Origin: Piper betle
Lineage: Eukaryota; Streptophyta; Magnoliopsida; Piperales; Piperaceae
Length of the DNA stretch: 64,000 bases
Direction of reading: 5' to 3'
Assembly: GCA_033002965.1 (NCBI GenBank)
Contig: JAURVB010013808.1
Span: 46,193 to 110,192 of the forward strand
The notes below the pieces were generated by a model that saw only the letters and a list, made by a program, of their open reading frames with translations, searched no databases and had not been told where the DNA came from. Position numbers and translations under genes: made by a program. Of the stretch, positions 22,837-33,982 are shown piece after piece (the stretch's first letter is position 1; each line of letters starts with the position of its first letter).

Positions 22837-25032
22837 GGGCAGCGCTACTGTGCACTGCCCCATGTGGACCGTTGGATCTGATCCAATGGTCCACAACAAT
22901 TCCCCATACCACCCCCTTCCCATTTTATAGTTGCCCTGCCCCTGCCCGTGCTCCTGCCGGCCGCCCCGGCCCCCGCCCGCTGGCTGCCCCTTGCCCTGCC
23001 TCACAGGCCGACCCTACCCCTGCCCTTGTCCCCGCCCCACCGCCACCCTTGCCCCAGCCCCGCTCGCCTCCCCTGCCACCCCTGCCCCCGCCACAGCCGC
23101 CTCGCCCACCTCCCCCGCCTCCCCTGCCCCCCGCCCCAGCCACTGTCACTGCCCCCGCCCTAGTCTGCCGCCCCTGTCACCCGCTGCACCGCCCCAGCCG
23201 CCGCGCCCGCTGCCCCACCACCCTGGCCGCACTGCGGCCTCCCCCTCCTGGCCTCGCTCGGAGCTGCAGCTGCCCTCGCCCCCGCCCGGCCGTGTCAAGG
23301 CATCTACCCGCTAGCCCCCGGTGAGGTCTCCGGTGGTCGCACGGTGGGAGGAGGAAAGAAACATGGGAGAAAAACGGGAGATGGCAATTTCGTAATATAA
23401 ACATGACTCGATCTCGACTCAAATCAATAATATAAAATATATTTTTTAAAAAATAATAAAATAATTTTATAATAAAAACTTAACTCGATCTCGACTCAAA
23501 TCAATAGTATGAAATAAATTTTTTGGAAAAAAAGAAAAATTTATAATAAAAACTTGACTCGATCTCGACTCGAGCCAATAGTATGAAATAAATTCTTTTT
23601 AAAAAATAAAATAATTTCATAATAAAAACTTCACTCGATCTCGACTCGCCTCCCCCACCCGCCCGCCTCCCCTGCCACCCCTGCCCCCGCACCAGCTGCC
23701 GCCCGTTGCCAACAGCACCACCGCCCCCCCCTCCCGCCCTCATCGGTAGCCACAGTCCCCCTCCGTCCTTGAACCTCGCGGTGCCCGCGCCTCGCTAGCC
23801 GCTGCCCCCACCATCCTGACCGCACGGCGGCCTCCCCCTCCTGGCCTCACTTGGCGCCGTGGCTCTTCTCGTCCCTGCCTGGCCGTATCCAGGAGTCCAC
23901 CCGCCGACCCCTGGTGAGGTCGCGGGCGGTCACGCGGCAGGAGGAGGGAAGAAACAGGGGAAAAACATAGGAGAAAATGGGGATGGTAATTTCGTAAGAA
24001 GAACTTGACTCGATCTCGGCTCGAACCAATAATATGAAATAATTTTTTTAAAAAAATAAAATAATTTTATATTAAAAATTTGATTTGTTCTCTATTCGAG
24101 TAAATAAATTTATTTCATATTATTGGCTGGAGTCGAGATCGAGTTAAGTTTTTATTACGAAATTACCATCCCCATTTTCTCCTATGTTTTTCCCCTGTTT
24201 CTTCCCTCCTGCCACGCGACCGCCCACGACCTCGCCAGGGCCGGCGGGTGGACTCCTGGACACGGCCGGGCAGGGGGGTTGGCAACAGGCGGCGGCTGGG
24301 GCAGGGGCAGTGGGTGGCAGGGGAGGCAGGTAGGACGGGGGAGGCAAGTAGAGATCGAGTCAAGTTTTTATTATGAAATTATTTTATTTTTTTAAAAAGA
24401 ATTTATTTCATACTATTGACTCGAGTCGAGATCGAGTCAAGTTTTTATTATAAAATTATTTTAGTTTTTGCAAAAAAAATTATTTCATAATATTGACTCA
24501 AGTTGAGATCTAGTTAAGTTTTTATTATAAAATTAATTTATTATTTTATAAAAAAATATTTTATACTATTGACTCGAATCGAGATCGAGTCAAGTTTATA
24601 TTACGAAATTGTCATCTCCCGTTTTTCTCCCCTGTTTCTTTCCTCCTCCCGCCGCGCGACTGACGGCGACCTCACCGAGGGCCGACGGGTAGAAGCCTTG
24701 ACACGGCCAGGCGGGGGTGGGGGGAGCCGCAGTGCCGAGTGAGGCCAGGAGGGGGAGGCCGCGGTGCGGCTAGGGTGGTGGGGGCAGCGGGCGGAGAGGC
24801 TGGGGCGGGGGTAGGGGGTGGCAGGGGCTGTGGGCTGAGGCGGGGGGCAGGGGGGAAGGGGAGGTGGGCGAGGCGGCCGGCGGGCGGGGGCATGGGGGCG
24901 GCCGGCGGGCGGTGGCCGGTGGGGGTAGGGGCAGGGCGGCTGAAAAATGGGAAGGGGGGTGGTATGGGGAATTGTTGTGGACCGTTGGATCATATCCAAC
25001 GGTCCACATGGGGCAGCGCATAGTAGCGGCCC
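22837..25032. mobile_element. Palindromic (foldback) GC-rich element in TA microsatellite
   Basis: About 2.2 kb with terminal inverted repeats of about 90 bp. The left end has 'actgccccatgtggaccgtt' near 22853 and the right end its reverse complement near 24997-25016, each also containing a self-pairing 'ggaccgttggat..gatccaa.ggtcc'. The inverted similarity continues inward: the block with 'gaaa.acgggagatg.caatttcgtaatataa' near 23370-23400 is mirrored near 24597-24630, and 23940-24020 is mirrored at 24111-24215 around a centre near 24078. Short tandem units (about 75-80 bp, 'cttgactcgatctcgactc') occur in both arms. No transposase is seen. It is absent from the third LTR copy. Confidence 0.75.
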
Positions 25033-25714
25033 AGATTTCATTGGTGGCCCTTGCCGTGGCCCCGCTCGCCACTCGCCCCGTTGGCGCCCTCCCCCTGCCC
25101 TGTAGCCGCGGCCCCCTTGCCCCCAGCCACCCCATTCCAACCCCCCGCCATCGCCGCAACGCCCCCCCCCCCACCGTCCCCCTCCCCCAGCCGCTGTCTC
25201 CCCCGCCCCCACCGCACTGCGGCACCCCAAGCTGCCTGCGACCAAAGCTGCCCGCCACCTTGCCGTCACTCCCTAGCACGACCTACCCTCCCGACCCCGC
25301 CCACGACCGACCATCCCCGCCACCCCGCCGCGGCCCGCTCGCCCCTCTGCCCTGGTCACCCTAGCTAACCGTGGGCAGCTTGGGGGGCCGAGGCAGAGGG
25401 GTGGGCGGGCCACGGCAGGGTGCCAGGGGTGGTCAATCACGGTGGGGAGTAGGTCGCGGGGCGGCAGGCGGGGTTGGGAGGGCAGGTTGTGCTGGGGGAG
25501 CCGTGGCAAGGTGGCGGGTAGCTTTGTCGCGGCGGGGGCTCGGTTGCTTAGTGGCAGGTGGGGTCGGATGGGCAGCGGGGTCGGCGGACGGGTGGGCGAG
25601 AGGCCGTGTTGGCTGAGTCTGGAGGGTTACAGGGTGGGGGGCTATGGGCTTGAAGGCTGTGGGCCGTACGCTGCAATGTGCTGCAAAAAGGATGCCGGGC
25701 ATTGTAGCCATTTT
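25033..25714. mobile_element. Second GC-rich foldback block
   Basis: Abuts the previous element. Sequence 25238-25368 ('aaagctgcccgccaccttgc' region) is mirrored at about 25377-25530, centred near 25373, giving arms of about 130 bp with mismatches. It is bounded on the right by TA repeats (25715-25770). It may be a separate insertion or the outer half of a composite with 22837-25032. Long frames on both strands are low-complexity Pro/Ala/Gly/Arg translations. Confidence 0.55.
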
Positions 25715-25771
25715 GTATATACATATACATACACACATATATAGATATAGATATATATATATATATATAGA
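25715..25771. repeat. TA-rich microsatellite
   Basis: Alternating TA/CA/GA dinucleotides marking the right border of the insertion in LTR2. Confidence 0.9.
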
Positions 25772-27367
25772 CACATACACAATTTAGTAAACATACGTAC
25801 AACTAATATTCATAAGTAAATATATCATTAATAATAATAAGTAATCATATAAACATGCATTATAATCAATTAATACATGGATCATATGAAATGAGTAATA
25901 ATAAATAAATAAAATAATAAATGAAAAAAATGATCATAACACCCAAACATGCTAAATTATGTGAATATGCATATAAACTAATATAGAAGTTCTTGAATTA
26001 CAAAAAACGGTCGAGAAACGACCAAAAATAGGCTAAACCGGATCAAACCAAGCTAAACCAGACCAAACTAAACTAAACCAATTTGGTTAGGGTTAACTGG
26101 AAAACTAGGCTCGGTTAACTAGGTGGACATGATTGGACATGACTCGGGCATGGTCAGGAGGACTTGGACATGACCAGGCAGACGTGGACGTGGCAGGTGG
26201 CATGGTCGGGGGTGGGCGTATGCGGACACGAGCAGGAGGCGGGTAAGTGGGCCGGATCGGTGGTGGCGATGCCTGTCGCCGGAATACACCCACTGCGGAG
26301 TTGCGGAGGCTGCCATCAGTTGCGATCAAAAGAGGGAGGATGGGGAACGTGATGGTGGTAACAATGGGAAAAGTCTTGCCACTGGCTGGCTGGAAAAAGC
26401 AAGAAATGTTGCGGATTGTTACAGGATGCGGCAATGTTGTCGGTAGTGATCACGGCCACAACGGAGGTTAGTGTCAGTCCCAAACCATAGATCTCGGCGA
26501 GGAGGAGCTGTGTGGGTGGTCGGATCAGCGAGAGGCGCCTCACTGTTGCTGGAAAATGGCCTAATAGGTGGTGGTACGATGATGAACAATGATAAAGAAC
26601 TCAGTTGCACGACGGGGTGGTGCCAGTGGTCGTGAGTATTACGAATAGAAAGCCAACCGCAAGGCCATCATAGCCGTACTGAATGGGTGGCCGAAGGAGG
26701 GCCAGCATCTCAGTGGCGGTGAGCCCAAGTGACGGCGGCGTTAACACATTGACATCGTGGAAGATGTAGGAAATAATATGGTAAAGCCAGGGTTGATATG
26801 GGCGGCTGAGATCTTGTCACATGGCATGATCTAAATGTCTGACAACTCGTGGTCTAGTGTGACCTACCAATGGGTATATGCAATATACATACAGACAAAA
26901 AGCTCGGATCGAGACTGTCTGAACTCGAAACTAACTCGAGTTCTGAAATTGACTCTATAGGCATGAATCAAGGTAAGAAAGGTAAATAGGCCGCAAAACC
27001 CTAAATATAATTGAGCTGGGCCACGGGGCACAATTCGATGGTAAAAAATCCCTGTGATGCATGCAATGAGAACCTTAAAAATCTCAAACGGATACTAAAT
27101 GCTACAACGGCATAGATCTAGGCATAAAATCTTGGCTAATATAAACAAAAAAATTTGTATACTTTAATATACACTGGTAACTCATGATCTTATTATTTGC
27201 ATGTTGGGTATACTCAACCACTATAACATACTCATACGGCTATCTGGGCCCATATTTATAATCTGAAAGACTAGTCTGACTCAAGTTCACTCGAACTGAC
27301 TCGAGATTGCCCAAACTAGATAAAACTAAAATAGGGTAAAACCCTATGCTGATATTGAGATTTTACA

Positions 27368-28700
27368 CGATTTCTCAACTTGGGCTATTAGGGTTGGGTG
27401 GATTAAAAGTGTGATTTAGAACTTCAAGAACTTCTTGTTCCTCAAGAACCAACTAAACCTTACAGTGCCATATATCATAATTATCTCTAATAAGTTTTTC
27501 ATCCTTATTCAAATCATTTACAATACTTATAGAAGCGGCCATGAGGACTAGTTAACTTGAGACATTGAAGAAAAAATGGAATTAGTACTAACATAAGAAT
27601 TGATGCAAAATTATGTATTGAAGATAATATTGAGTTTAAAATGGAATTAGTACTTTCAGGCGTTTAGTAATGTATATCCTAAATATTAATATATACATTT
27701 ATTAAAAATAAGATGAAATTAACAAATAATCAAACCATTAGCTCCCATTTTCTTGAATATTTTAATTCAAATAATTGTAACTGGACTAAACTTATCTCCA
27801 AGATTTTAAATTTATAAACCCATTTCATAAACTTGGTTTAATTATAAGTCACGAAGACTAACATTAAACCATTTAAATATTGCCTTAGATAAAATAATAG
27901 CAAATCCTTAGTGGGTCCCTTCTTGTCCAATTTTAATTTTGATTTAATTTGAAAAAATATCCTAAATAAACCAAATAAAAATTAATTTCATGAATCGGTC
28001 CACTTGGAACCATTACTTTAATTTGAATTAAACAAATAATTTATTTTCTCAATAATTTTGTAAATAATTAATTGAATATGTTTGGACAACGGTTATTAAA
28101 ATATTGTTTTGGACACCTTCAATAACGGGACATTTGGCGGCGGAAAATGGTCATATATCTGGCAGAGTATGGTCATAAAGTGCGTATTTATAGTGTGTGA
28201 TTTTTTTTCCACCAAAGTTGCCGTAGCTACCCCTAACAATGAGGGATTTGGAGATGGGGCCGGCGGCGATCGGCCATTTCCGGCATCAGCTTCGTCGGGA
28301 AAAATTCACCAACGACATCAATTGGGCTTTCTCTGCCTCAGTTCTCATCTCTCCATCTCTGTGAAGGTTTCATCAAAACCGAGGTAGTGTACTGCATGTC
28401 GGCAGTGAGATCCGAAATCTCCACGGCGACGGTGGTACTCCAGCAAGGAGGTGGGCTTCTGCTCAGGAGCTTTGGAGGAAGCTCGGGATGGATAGCTCCG
28501 ACCAACGGATGGCCAGAGAGGAGTAGCTTTGTGTTCTCAGTCCACATCATCGACAAAGGCGTCGGAGGCAAGCATTGACGGCGGGTGTCTTGGGTGAGGG
28601 ACACCGGCGGCGAAGATCAACCTCACCGGGGACGGCTCGACAGCGGTTAAAATCCCTCCTTTGTGATTCGATTTGGGCCCTATTAGGGCCGGGCACCCGT
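27368..28700. other. Intergenic sequence, no supported gene
   Basis: 27368-28100 is AT-rich without features. 28100-28700 is more GC-rich and holds short overlapping frames on both strands (28109-28387 plus, 28387-28578 plus, 28338-28604 minus) with no domain I recognise. It could be a decayed gene or repeat fragment. Confidence 0.5.
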
Positions 28701-28717
28701 AGAGTAGCCATGGTTGC

Positions 28718-28815
28718 ATGAATCGGAATCGGAATCGGAATCGGTTTTCCAGGGAGTCAGAATCGGAATCGGAATCGGTCTGAATCGGCTAAGAATCGGT
28801 TCAGTTGAATCGGTC
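28718..28815. repeat. GGAATC hexamer cluster, left subterminal region of hAT element
   Basis: Repeated GAATCGGAATCGG units, mirrored by CCGATTCCGA units at 29457-29630. Such dense subterminal short repeats usually serve as transposase-binding sites in hAT elements (inference). Confidence 0.8.
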
Positions 28816-29456
28816 CAAATTAATTTAATCGGTCATATATAATAATTTGACAATTTATAATATAAATATATTAAAATTGGGTATTGATGTTATTTTGATA
28901 TTATTCTGTATATTATAGTTTCTGATATTTTTAAATATTTTTTAAGATTTTTTTAAATTATTTAGAATTAATTATTATTTTTGACTCGAGTTAGACTCGA
29001 GTCAACTTTTAATTACGAGAATGCCACTCTTTACCCCCGCCGCCGCCGCCGGCCCGGTCGGCGGCGAGTCTCGAGGCGGCGATGTCGGAGGATGTCGGCA
29101 GCCCGGTCGGACGAACAGTCAGCGGCCCGCAGCCGGCGGCGAGGCGGCCCGGAGCGGCGGCGAGTCGGCGGCGAGTCGCGGCGATTCGTGCGTCACAGCC
29201 CGATTCGGTCCGGCCACACTTCGGCGGCGACGTTGCGAGGTCGGCGGCGAGGTCGGTAGCCCGGTCGGCGGCGAGCCCGGAGTCGGGGAGCACGGCGGAG
29301 GGCGGAAACGGGGCGGCGGCGGGCGGACGAGCGGCGGCGGCGCGGGGGAGCGGGTTTGATTTTAGGTTTTTAAAATCCAAATTACCATTTTACCCATGCT
29401 TAAATAATTTAATAAAAATCATACCTAGGGTATTTTAGTAATTTCATTAAAAAAAC

Positions 29457-29630
29457 CGATTCCGATTTAAATCGGCCGATTCCGATTCCGAGTTAAATCG
29501 GTCGGAATCGGCCGAACTCGGCCGATTCCGAGGCCGATTCGGGGCCGACCGAGTCGGCCCCGAAATCGGATCGGCATCGCGCCGATCCGATTTAAATCGG
29601 CCGATTCCGCACGGAATCGGCCGATTCGTG
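29457..29630. repeat. CCGATTCCGA cluster, right subterminal region of hAT element
   Basis: Dense GGCCGATTCCGA-type repeats, several of them palindromic (AAATCGGCCGATT), in inverted orientation to the cluster at 28718-28815. Confidence 0.8.
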
Positions 29631-29646
29631 CAACAGTGAGAGTAGC

Positions 29647-30664
29647 CACTTATTTTTACGATTCAATTTGGCTTTATTTGAATCGATTAATTTGAAGCTT
29701 GATACAATTAGGGTTTGGCAGGGCGCAAACGTAAGAAATATTGAGTCCGACCGAAGTTCGAAGTATGTCCGATTGAATTTAATCGAACAAAAATAAATTA
29801 AATATGAATATTCTTTGTCTGATCAAATGTTCGATATTTATATTAATAATATAATATTTTTAATATTTGTGATATTAATATTATATTATATGAAAAATTC
29901 AAATCATGATATATATTAAAATTAATTAAGTTTATATTGAATTTGTACTTTATATCTAAAATAACCCAAAATAACTTACATAGAAAAAAGATTAAAGTCA
30001 TCCTCATATTTAAGAATTTAGAATAATATATTCACATTAACAATCATATCAAATTATTTACTATATAACTATAATATTCTCAATTAGTATCATAGTTTAA
30101 TAAATTTTCAAAATTTAGTTCCTATACATTTCTAAGTTAAATAAAAGATAATTGATGTATAAAAGTAATAAAGTAATCTTTGACATCAAAATGCACTCTA
30201 TTATTATATATACTTCTAATACAAAATATTTTAGTAGTTGATTCTTCATCTAATATGTCTCACATATATGAAAAAATATACAAAAGAGTTAATTACTGGT
30301 CAAAATATTTCACAAATATTAGAAGAGTAAAAACTAAATATAACATTCTCAACTGCTCATTATAAACATAAAAATGTTGGAATACTATTTCCATTAAAAC
30401 AATCATCAATATATTCCCATGCTTCAATATTCATAGTTTTAAATAAATTTGATGATGAACTTGATTGTTTCTCTACAAGTAAGAAATATAATAACAAGAG
30501 AAAAACATATGTTAAAAAATATATCAAAAATAAAAAATGAATGAATATAACACATGAATTATCTACATATTCACTCATCAACTAATTTTGGACATGTATC
30601 AAAGCTTTAAATGTTTTTGGCTCAACTTATTCTTAGTTGAATTTATTGTTTTCTCTCCAATACA
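29647..30664. other. AT-rich intergenic sequence, nothing recognised
   Basis: Short AT-rich frames only (30180-30365 plus, 30360-30581 minus), without known domains. The last five bases (ATACA) form one side of the imperfect target duplication of the next element. Confidence 0.6.
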
Positions 30665-32389
30665 TGTAAAACCCACAATTCAAGTCAGGGTTTTATATTC
30701 AGAACCGGTCGGTTCGATCTTTATTTTCGGGTCGAGTCAGTTTCAGAACACGTGTATTGAGCTGACGCCGGTCTCGTGTATGAGCCATGCGAGTCATGTG
30801 TACCCAAGTATATGATGATAACGCTATTAACATAGCAGAAAAGAATGAGTTGTTAGAATATATGAGAGTATGCAGTTCATTTTTTTTATTATGATATATA
30901 ATGGATCGTAAATTTATTTTTATGCCGTTTACCGTGTTAGTACGCGTTACGGGCATTTTGGGTGGGTTGATAGTTCTAGAGCATATCATTATGATTTTTG
31001 TGTTGTTTGATTTTATGGGATTTTTCCCAAATTTTTTGGAATTTTTTTTACGACTTAAATATTATTGTTGACTCGAGTCAGGGACGAGTCAAGTAATATT
31101 TACGAGTTTGCCACCACACACCCCCGACCTTTCCTTTCTTCTTCCCCAAACCTTTGCCGCGCGCCGCCACTGCACATGCCGCCGCCACTGCCGTGGACAC
31201 CCGCCTGGCCGCTGATTGACGCCCGCTAGCCCCGCCACGGCGTCATTGTGCCGCCACGACCATGACCGGCCACAATCCGGCCACCACAACGCGAGGAATT
31301 GCCACCGTGACGCAGCTCTTCCGTCGCCGATCGTGCCGCCGCCGACCATCATGGCCGACGTCCTTGACCCTCCAGCGACCTTCCACGACCAAAGCAGAGG
31401 CCATCGCCGCCCTGGCTAGCCGGATCTAGCCACCCATTGCCGCCGACTCTGTTTTGCCATTTTTCGAGAGAGCCACCACTTCCATCGACCTCGTCGACCT
31501 CGTAGATGAGTCGGGCTCGCCGAGCCGGTTCCAAGGGTACCCAACACGACCACTTTCCGGCCAGTAGACGCTGCCGGCGACTGTTGCCGGAAAATCGACG
31601 GAAGATGCCGAAAAGCGTCGAAAAATTGGAATTTCTGGAATTCACCGGATCTTCTGCGGGGCTCACCCAATCGAGCCCATTCGAGCTTCGGATGCCGATG
31701 AGCGCCAAATTTGAGCTCTAAGACACGCGACGGAACCCTAGCAGTCGCCGATTGCCGACTACGTGAGGTATAATTACCTCCGATTGAGTTAATTAAAATT
31801 GATTATGATTGTTAGCATAACAAGCGAGAATTGAATAATTGTCATGATAAATGTATGGGTATGAGTGTAGTGATGATTGCATGATGCAATTAATTGAGAA
31901 TGAATAGTGACTGATCTAATGAGGTAGATCGAGTTGAGCATGCTAATGGAGTAATGTAACTTAGGAAAAATACAATAAAATTGGTAGGAATAGGATGAAT
32001 TAGAAATATTTTCATGTTTATGATTATTGATTGTGATGGATGTTTATTGAGTTTGATGCATCTTTTAGTTATTTGGGGTTAGTATTTAGTTTTGATGTGT
32101 AGGTACGGAGTAGGAGCTCGCCAGCCTAGGTGCGATGACACGCTTGGAGCTTCTACTAGGTCTGTTAGGACTTCTCTCTGATTTTTATGATCTTTTCTAT
32201 TGTATGTTTGATTTATTGTTTACAGGACGGGTTAAGTGGCGTTTTATCGGATCCCACTTAACTCGGGCCATTTAACCGAACATTTTCCGGATTAATAACC
32301 CCTCGAGGATCAGATCCCTCGAGGTTGATTTCGAAAACAAGATCCACCAAAAGTTGCTTTTAGGCCTATTATATAACTCCCTACCCAAG

Positions 32390-32440
<51 letters not shown>

Positions 32441-33564
32441 TTTGCGTTTATGTGAAACGAGAGATGGAGAAATCGACTGCACGTACCATCCAGATGATGT
32501 CGTGACAGTCAAAGCGGGCTCTGGATTAGTGCCAGTGGACTGTTCCATTCCCGAGGGATCCTGACAACTCCGCGTTTGAGTTCCTCACACCCGGAGAATG
32601 TGGAGGTTTACGGGTACTGTTCAGTACAGTGCATGTCCAGACTTGTGGTTCAAAGGGTATTAAAGGCGATAGCCTGAGAGTACTCGGCTTTCGTGCTCAA
32701 GGCTAGGAGAAATATGGAGGGAAGGAGAGGGCTTAGGATAAAGTTTCACGAGAAGTACTGAAAAAGAAGTGCCGAGAGAGGTACAGTACCAGTAGCAGAT
32801 CAGTAAGTTCGGGATGCTACCGGGTCTGCAGCCCAGTGGCTCCTTAGTAGTGCCCTTCAGTGTGTTCACGTAGAGTATATGATGTTTTCTTTCATATGAG
32901 AGTTTGCTCTCATAGCCAGTTTGTTATAGTTATTTTCTTTTGGACCAGTAACACTTGTTACTGATGTTTTTCCTATATATATGTAGGTGATAAGCATAAG
33001 ATGGATGTGTCGGCCAGGACGGAGGAGTAATAAGGTCTTCTGCACACACACATTGGGTGATTGAATGTTTAATGTTTTGTTTATGATTTTATTTTATGAA
33101 CATGCTATGATTAAATATTTGAGGCATTACAATGATATGAAATGAAATGATCAGAGTAGCGCAGCAAAAGTGTGATGGGTTAGGACCCAAAGTTCAGAGA
33201 ATGATAGATATAGTAGATTAGAAGTCTGTGTGAATGTTATTGTTGCTATGCGTATATATGTTTGTATATATGATTTTGACAGGGTGGCCCTTAATTGCAT
33301 TTTTAGGCAAAATTATGTCCCTTTTGTTTTAGAATTTTTACTAATTTTGATTGTAATTGTGTTGGTGTGAAAATTGGTTGCATGTCATCCATGTAGTATC
33401 CTGTTAGGGTTTTATGCATTCATACATACATTTAGCAAGTTGGATCTTCATCTTAAGACGCCGAGATTGGAACCACATGAGTTAGGTTCAGGTTAGCCGA
33501 CCTAACCGGGGCCTGTAACATGCCGGTTTGGTTCACGAGTGTGAACCGGATTTGGGGTGTTACA
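30665..33564 (+). repeat. Family-2 5' LTR, 2.9 kb
   Basis: Termini TGTAAAACCC and GGGGTGTTACA. It aligns with 37123-40043 and, inverted, with 44773-47721. It contains the palindromic module at 31070-31105 (TTGACTCGAGTC..GACGAGTCAA), a GC-rich block (31115-31730), a long TA microsatellite (32393-32437), and a block 'ccagtaacacttgttactga' shared with family-1 LTRs. Frames on both strands in the GC block (31089-31708) recur in all copies and have no domain. Confidence 0.92.
32393..32438. repeat. TA microsatellite inside family-2 LTR
   Basis: About 22 TA units. The matching tract is shorter at 38907-38925 and nearly absent at about 45924-45931. Confidence 0.95.
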
Positions 33565-33982
33565 GAATTGGTATCAGAGCCACTCTTGTCCGATTAAGAT
33601 ATAAGATACTTTTATAGGTGATGTGTGTGCAAAGACTGCTCCAATCCCAGTTGGCAGGTATGTTTCTATCTATTTCTTTACATGTAGATTTTTCTTCATA
33701 GTTATACATAACAGTGTATTCAGGGCTTAACCAGAAGTGTGTGGAATTGACCTTAGTTGAGTTGACAGGTCATTTCTATGGGATGATATCAGACTGTTGG
33801 TAAGTTAGATGTGAGCAGGGCATGTTGTAATGCTGGTAGAGGTAGAAAGGGTATAAGGTTCTCATCTTATACCAGATTCTGATGTCAGCAGGAATTTGAC
33901 AGGCTTATGATAATGGGCTTAGAGACCCACTAATTTTGTCCATCGCATAAGAGATTTGGATGAATTGGATATTGACCAGGTG
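33565..33982 (+). other. Family-2 internal leader with iMet primer-binding site
   Basis: 33569-33581 reads TGGTATCAGAGCC, a perfect match to the common plant tRNA-iMet primer site, four bases inside the LTR. About 400 bp of leader follows with no supported gene, then an abrupt junction to LTR sequence near 33983 ('gccaccacacac'). Confidence 0.9.

Larger units (their letters stand above)
21333..27367 (-). repeat. Family-1 LTR2 (very long LTR)
   Basis: Aligns with LTR1 over both halves. The inner edge is next to the primer site, and the outer edge ends 'gattttaca' at 27367, corresponding to 15785. It is 6.0 kb including a 2.9-kb GC-rich insertion (22837-25714). This is the 5' LTR of the copia-containing unit. 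No matching target duplication could be tested, because the other end of the array lies outside the window. Confidence 0.78.
28709..29638. mobile_element. hAT-type non-autonomous DNA transposon
   Basis: A 930-bp element with a perfect 8-bp target duplication AGAGTAGC at 28701-28708 and 29639-29646, the length made by hAT transposases. Ends are inverted: CATGGTTGCATGAATCGG on the left and CACTGTTGCACGAATCGG (reverse complement) on the right, with further GGAATC-rich subterminal repeats. The interior is AT-rich (28830-28980), then a palindromic 'gactcgag..ctcgagtcaa' module (28982-29005), then a GC-rich block (29035-29350). No transposase frame; frames in the GC block overlap on both strands. 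Confidence 0.9.

Noticed and set aside
22800..25780. Many GC-rich frames on both strands (up to 222 codons)
   Set aside because: They are translations of a palindromic foldback sequence; each frame has a mirror on the other strand and none has a domain.
29009..29438. Frames of 90-123 codons on both strands
   Set aside because: GC-rich centre of the non-autonomous hAT element; low complexity and mutually overlapping.
31089..31721. Frames in the GC-rich part of family-2 LTRs (also 33930-34433, 37527-38234 and 46581-47138)
   Set aside because: The same sequence recurs in all LTR copies with different indels breaking the frames, so there is no sign of coding constraint.
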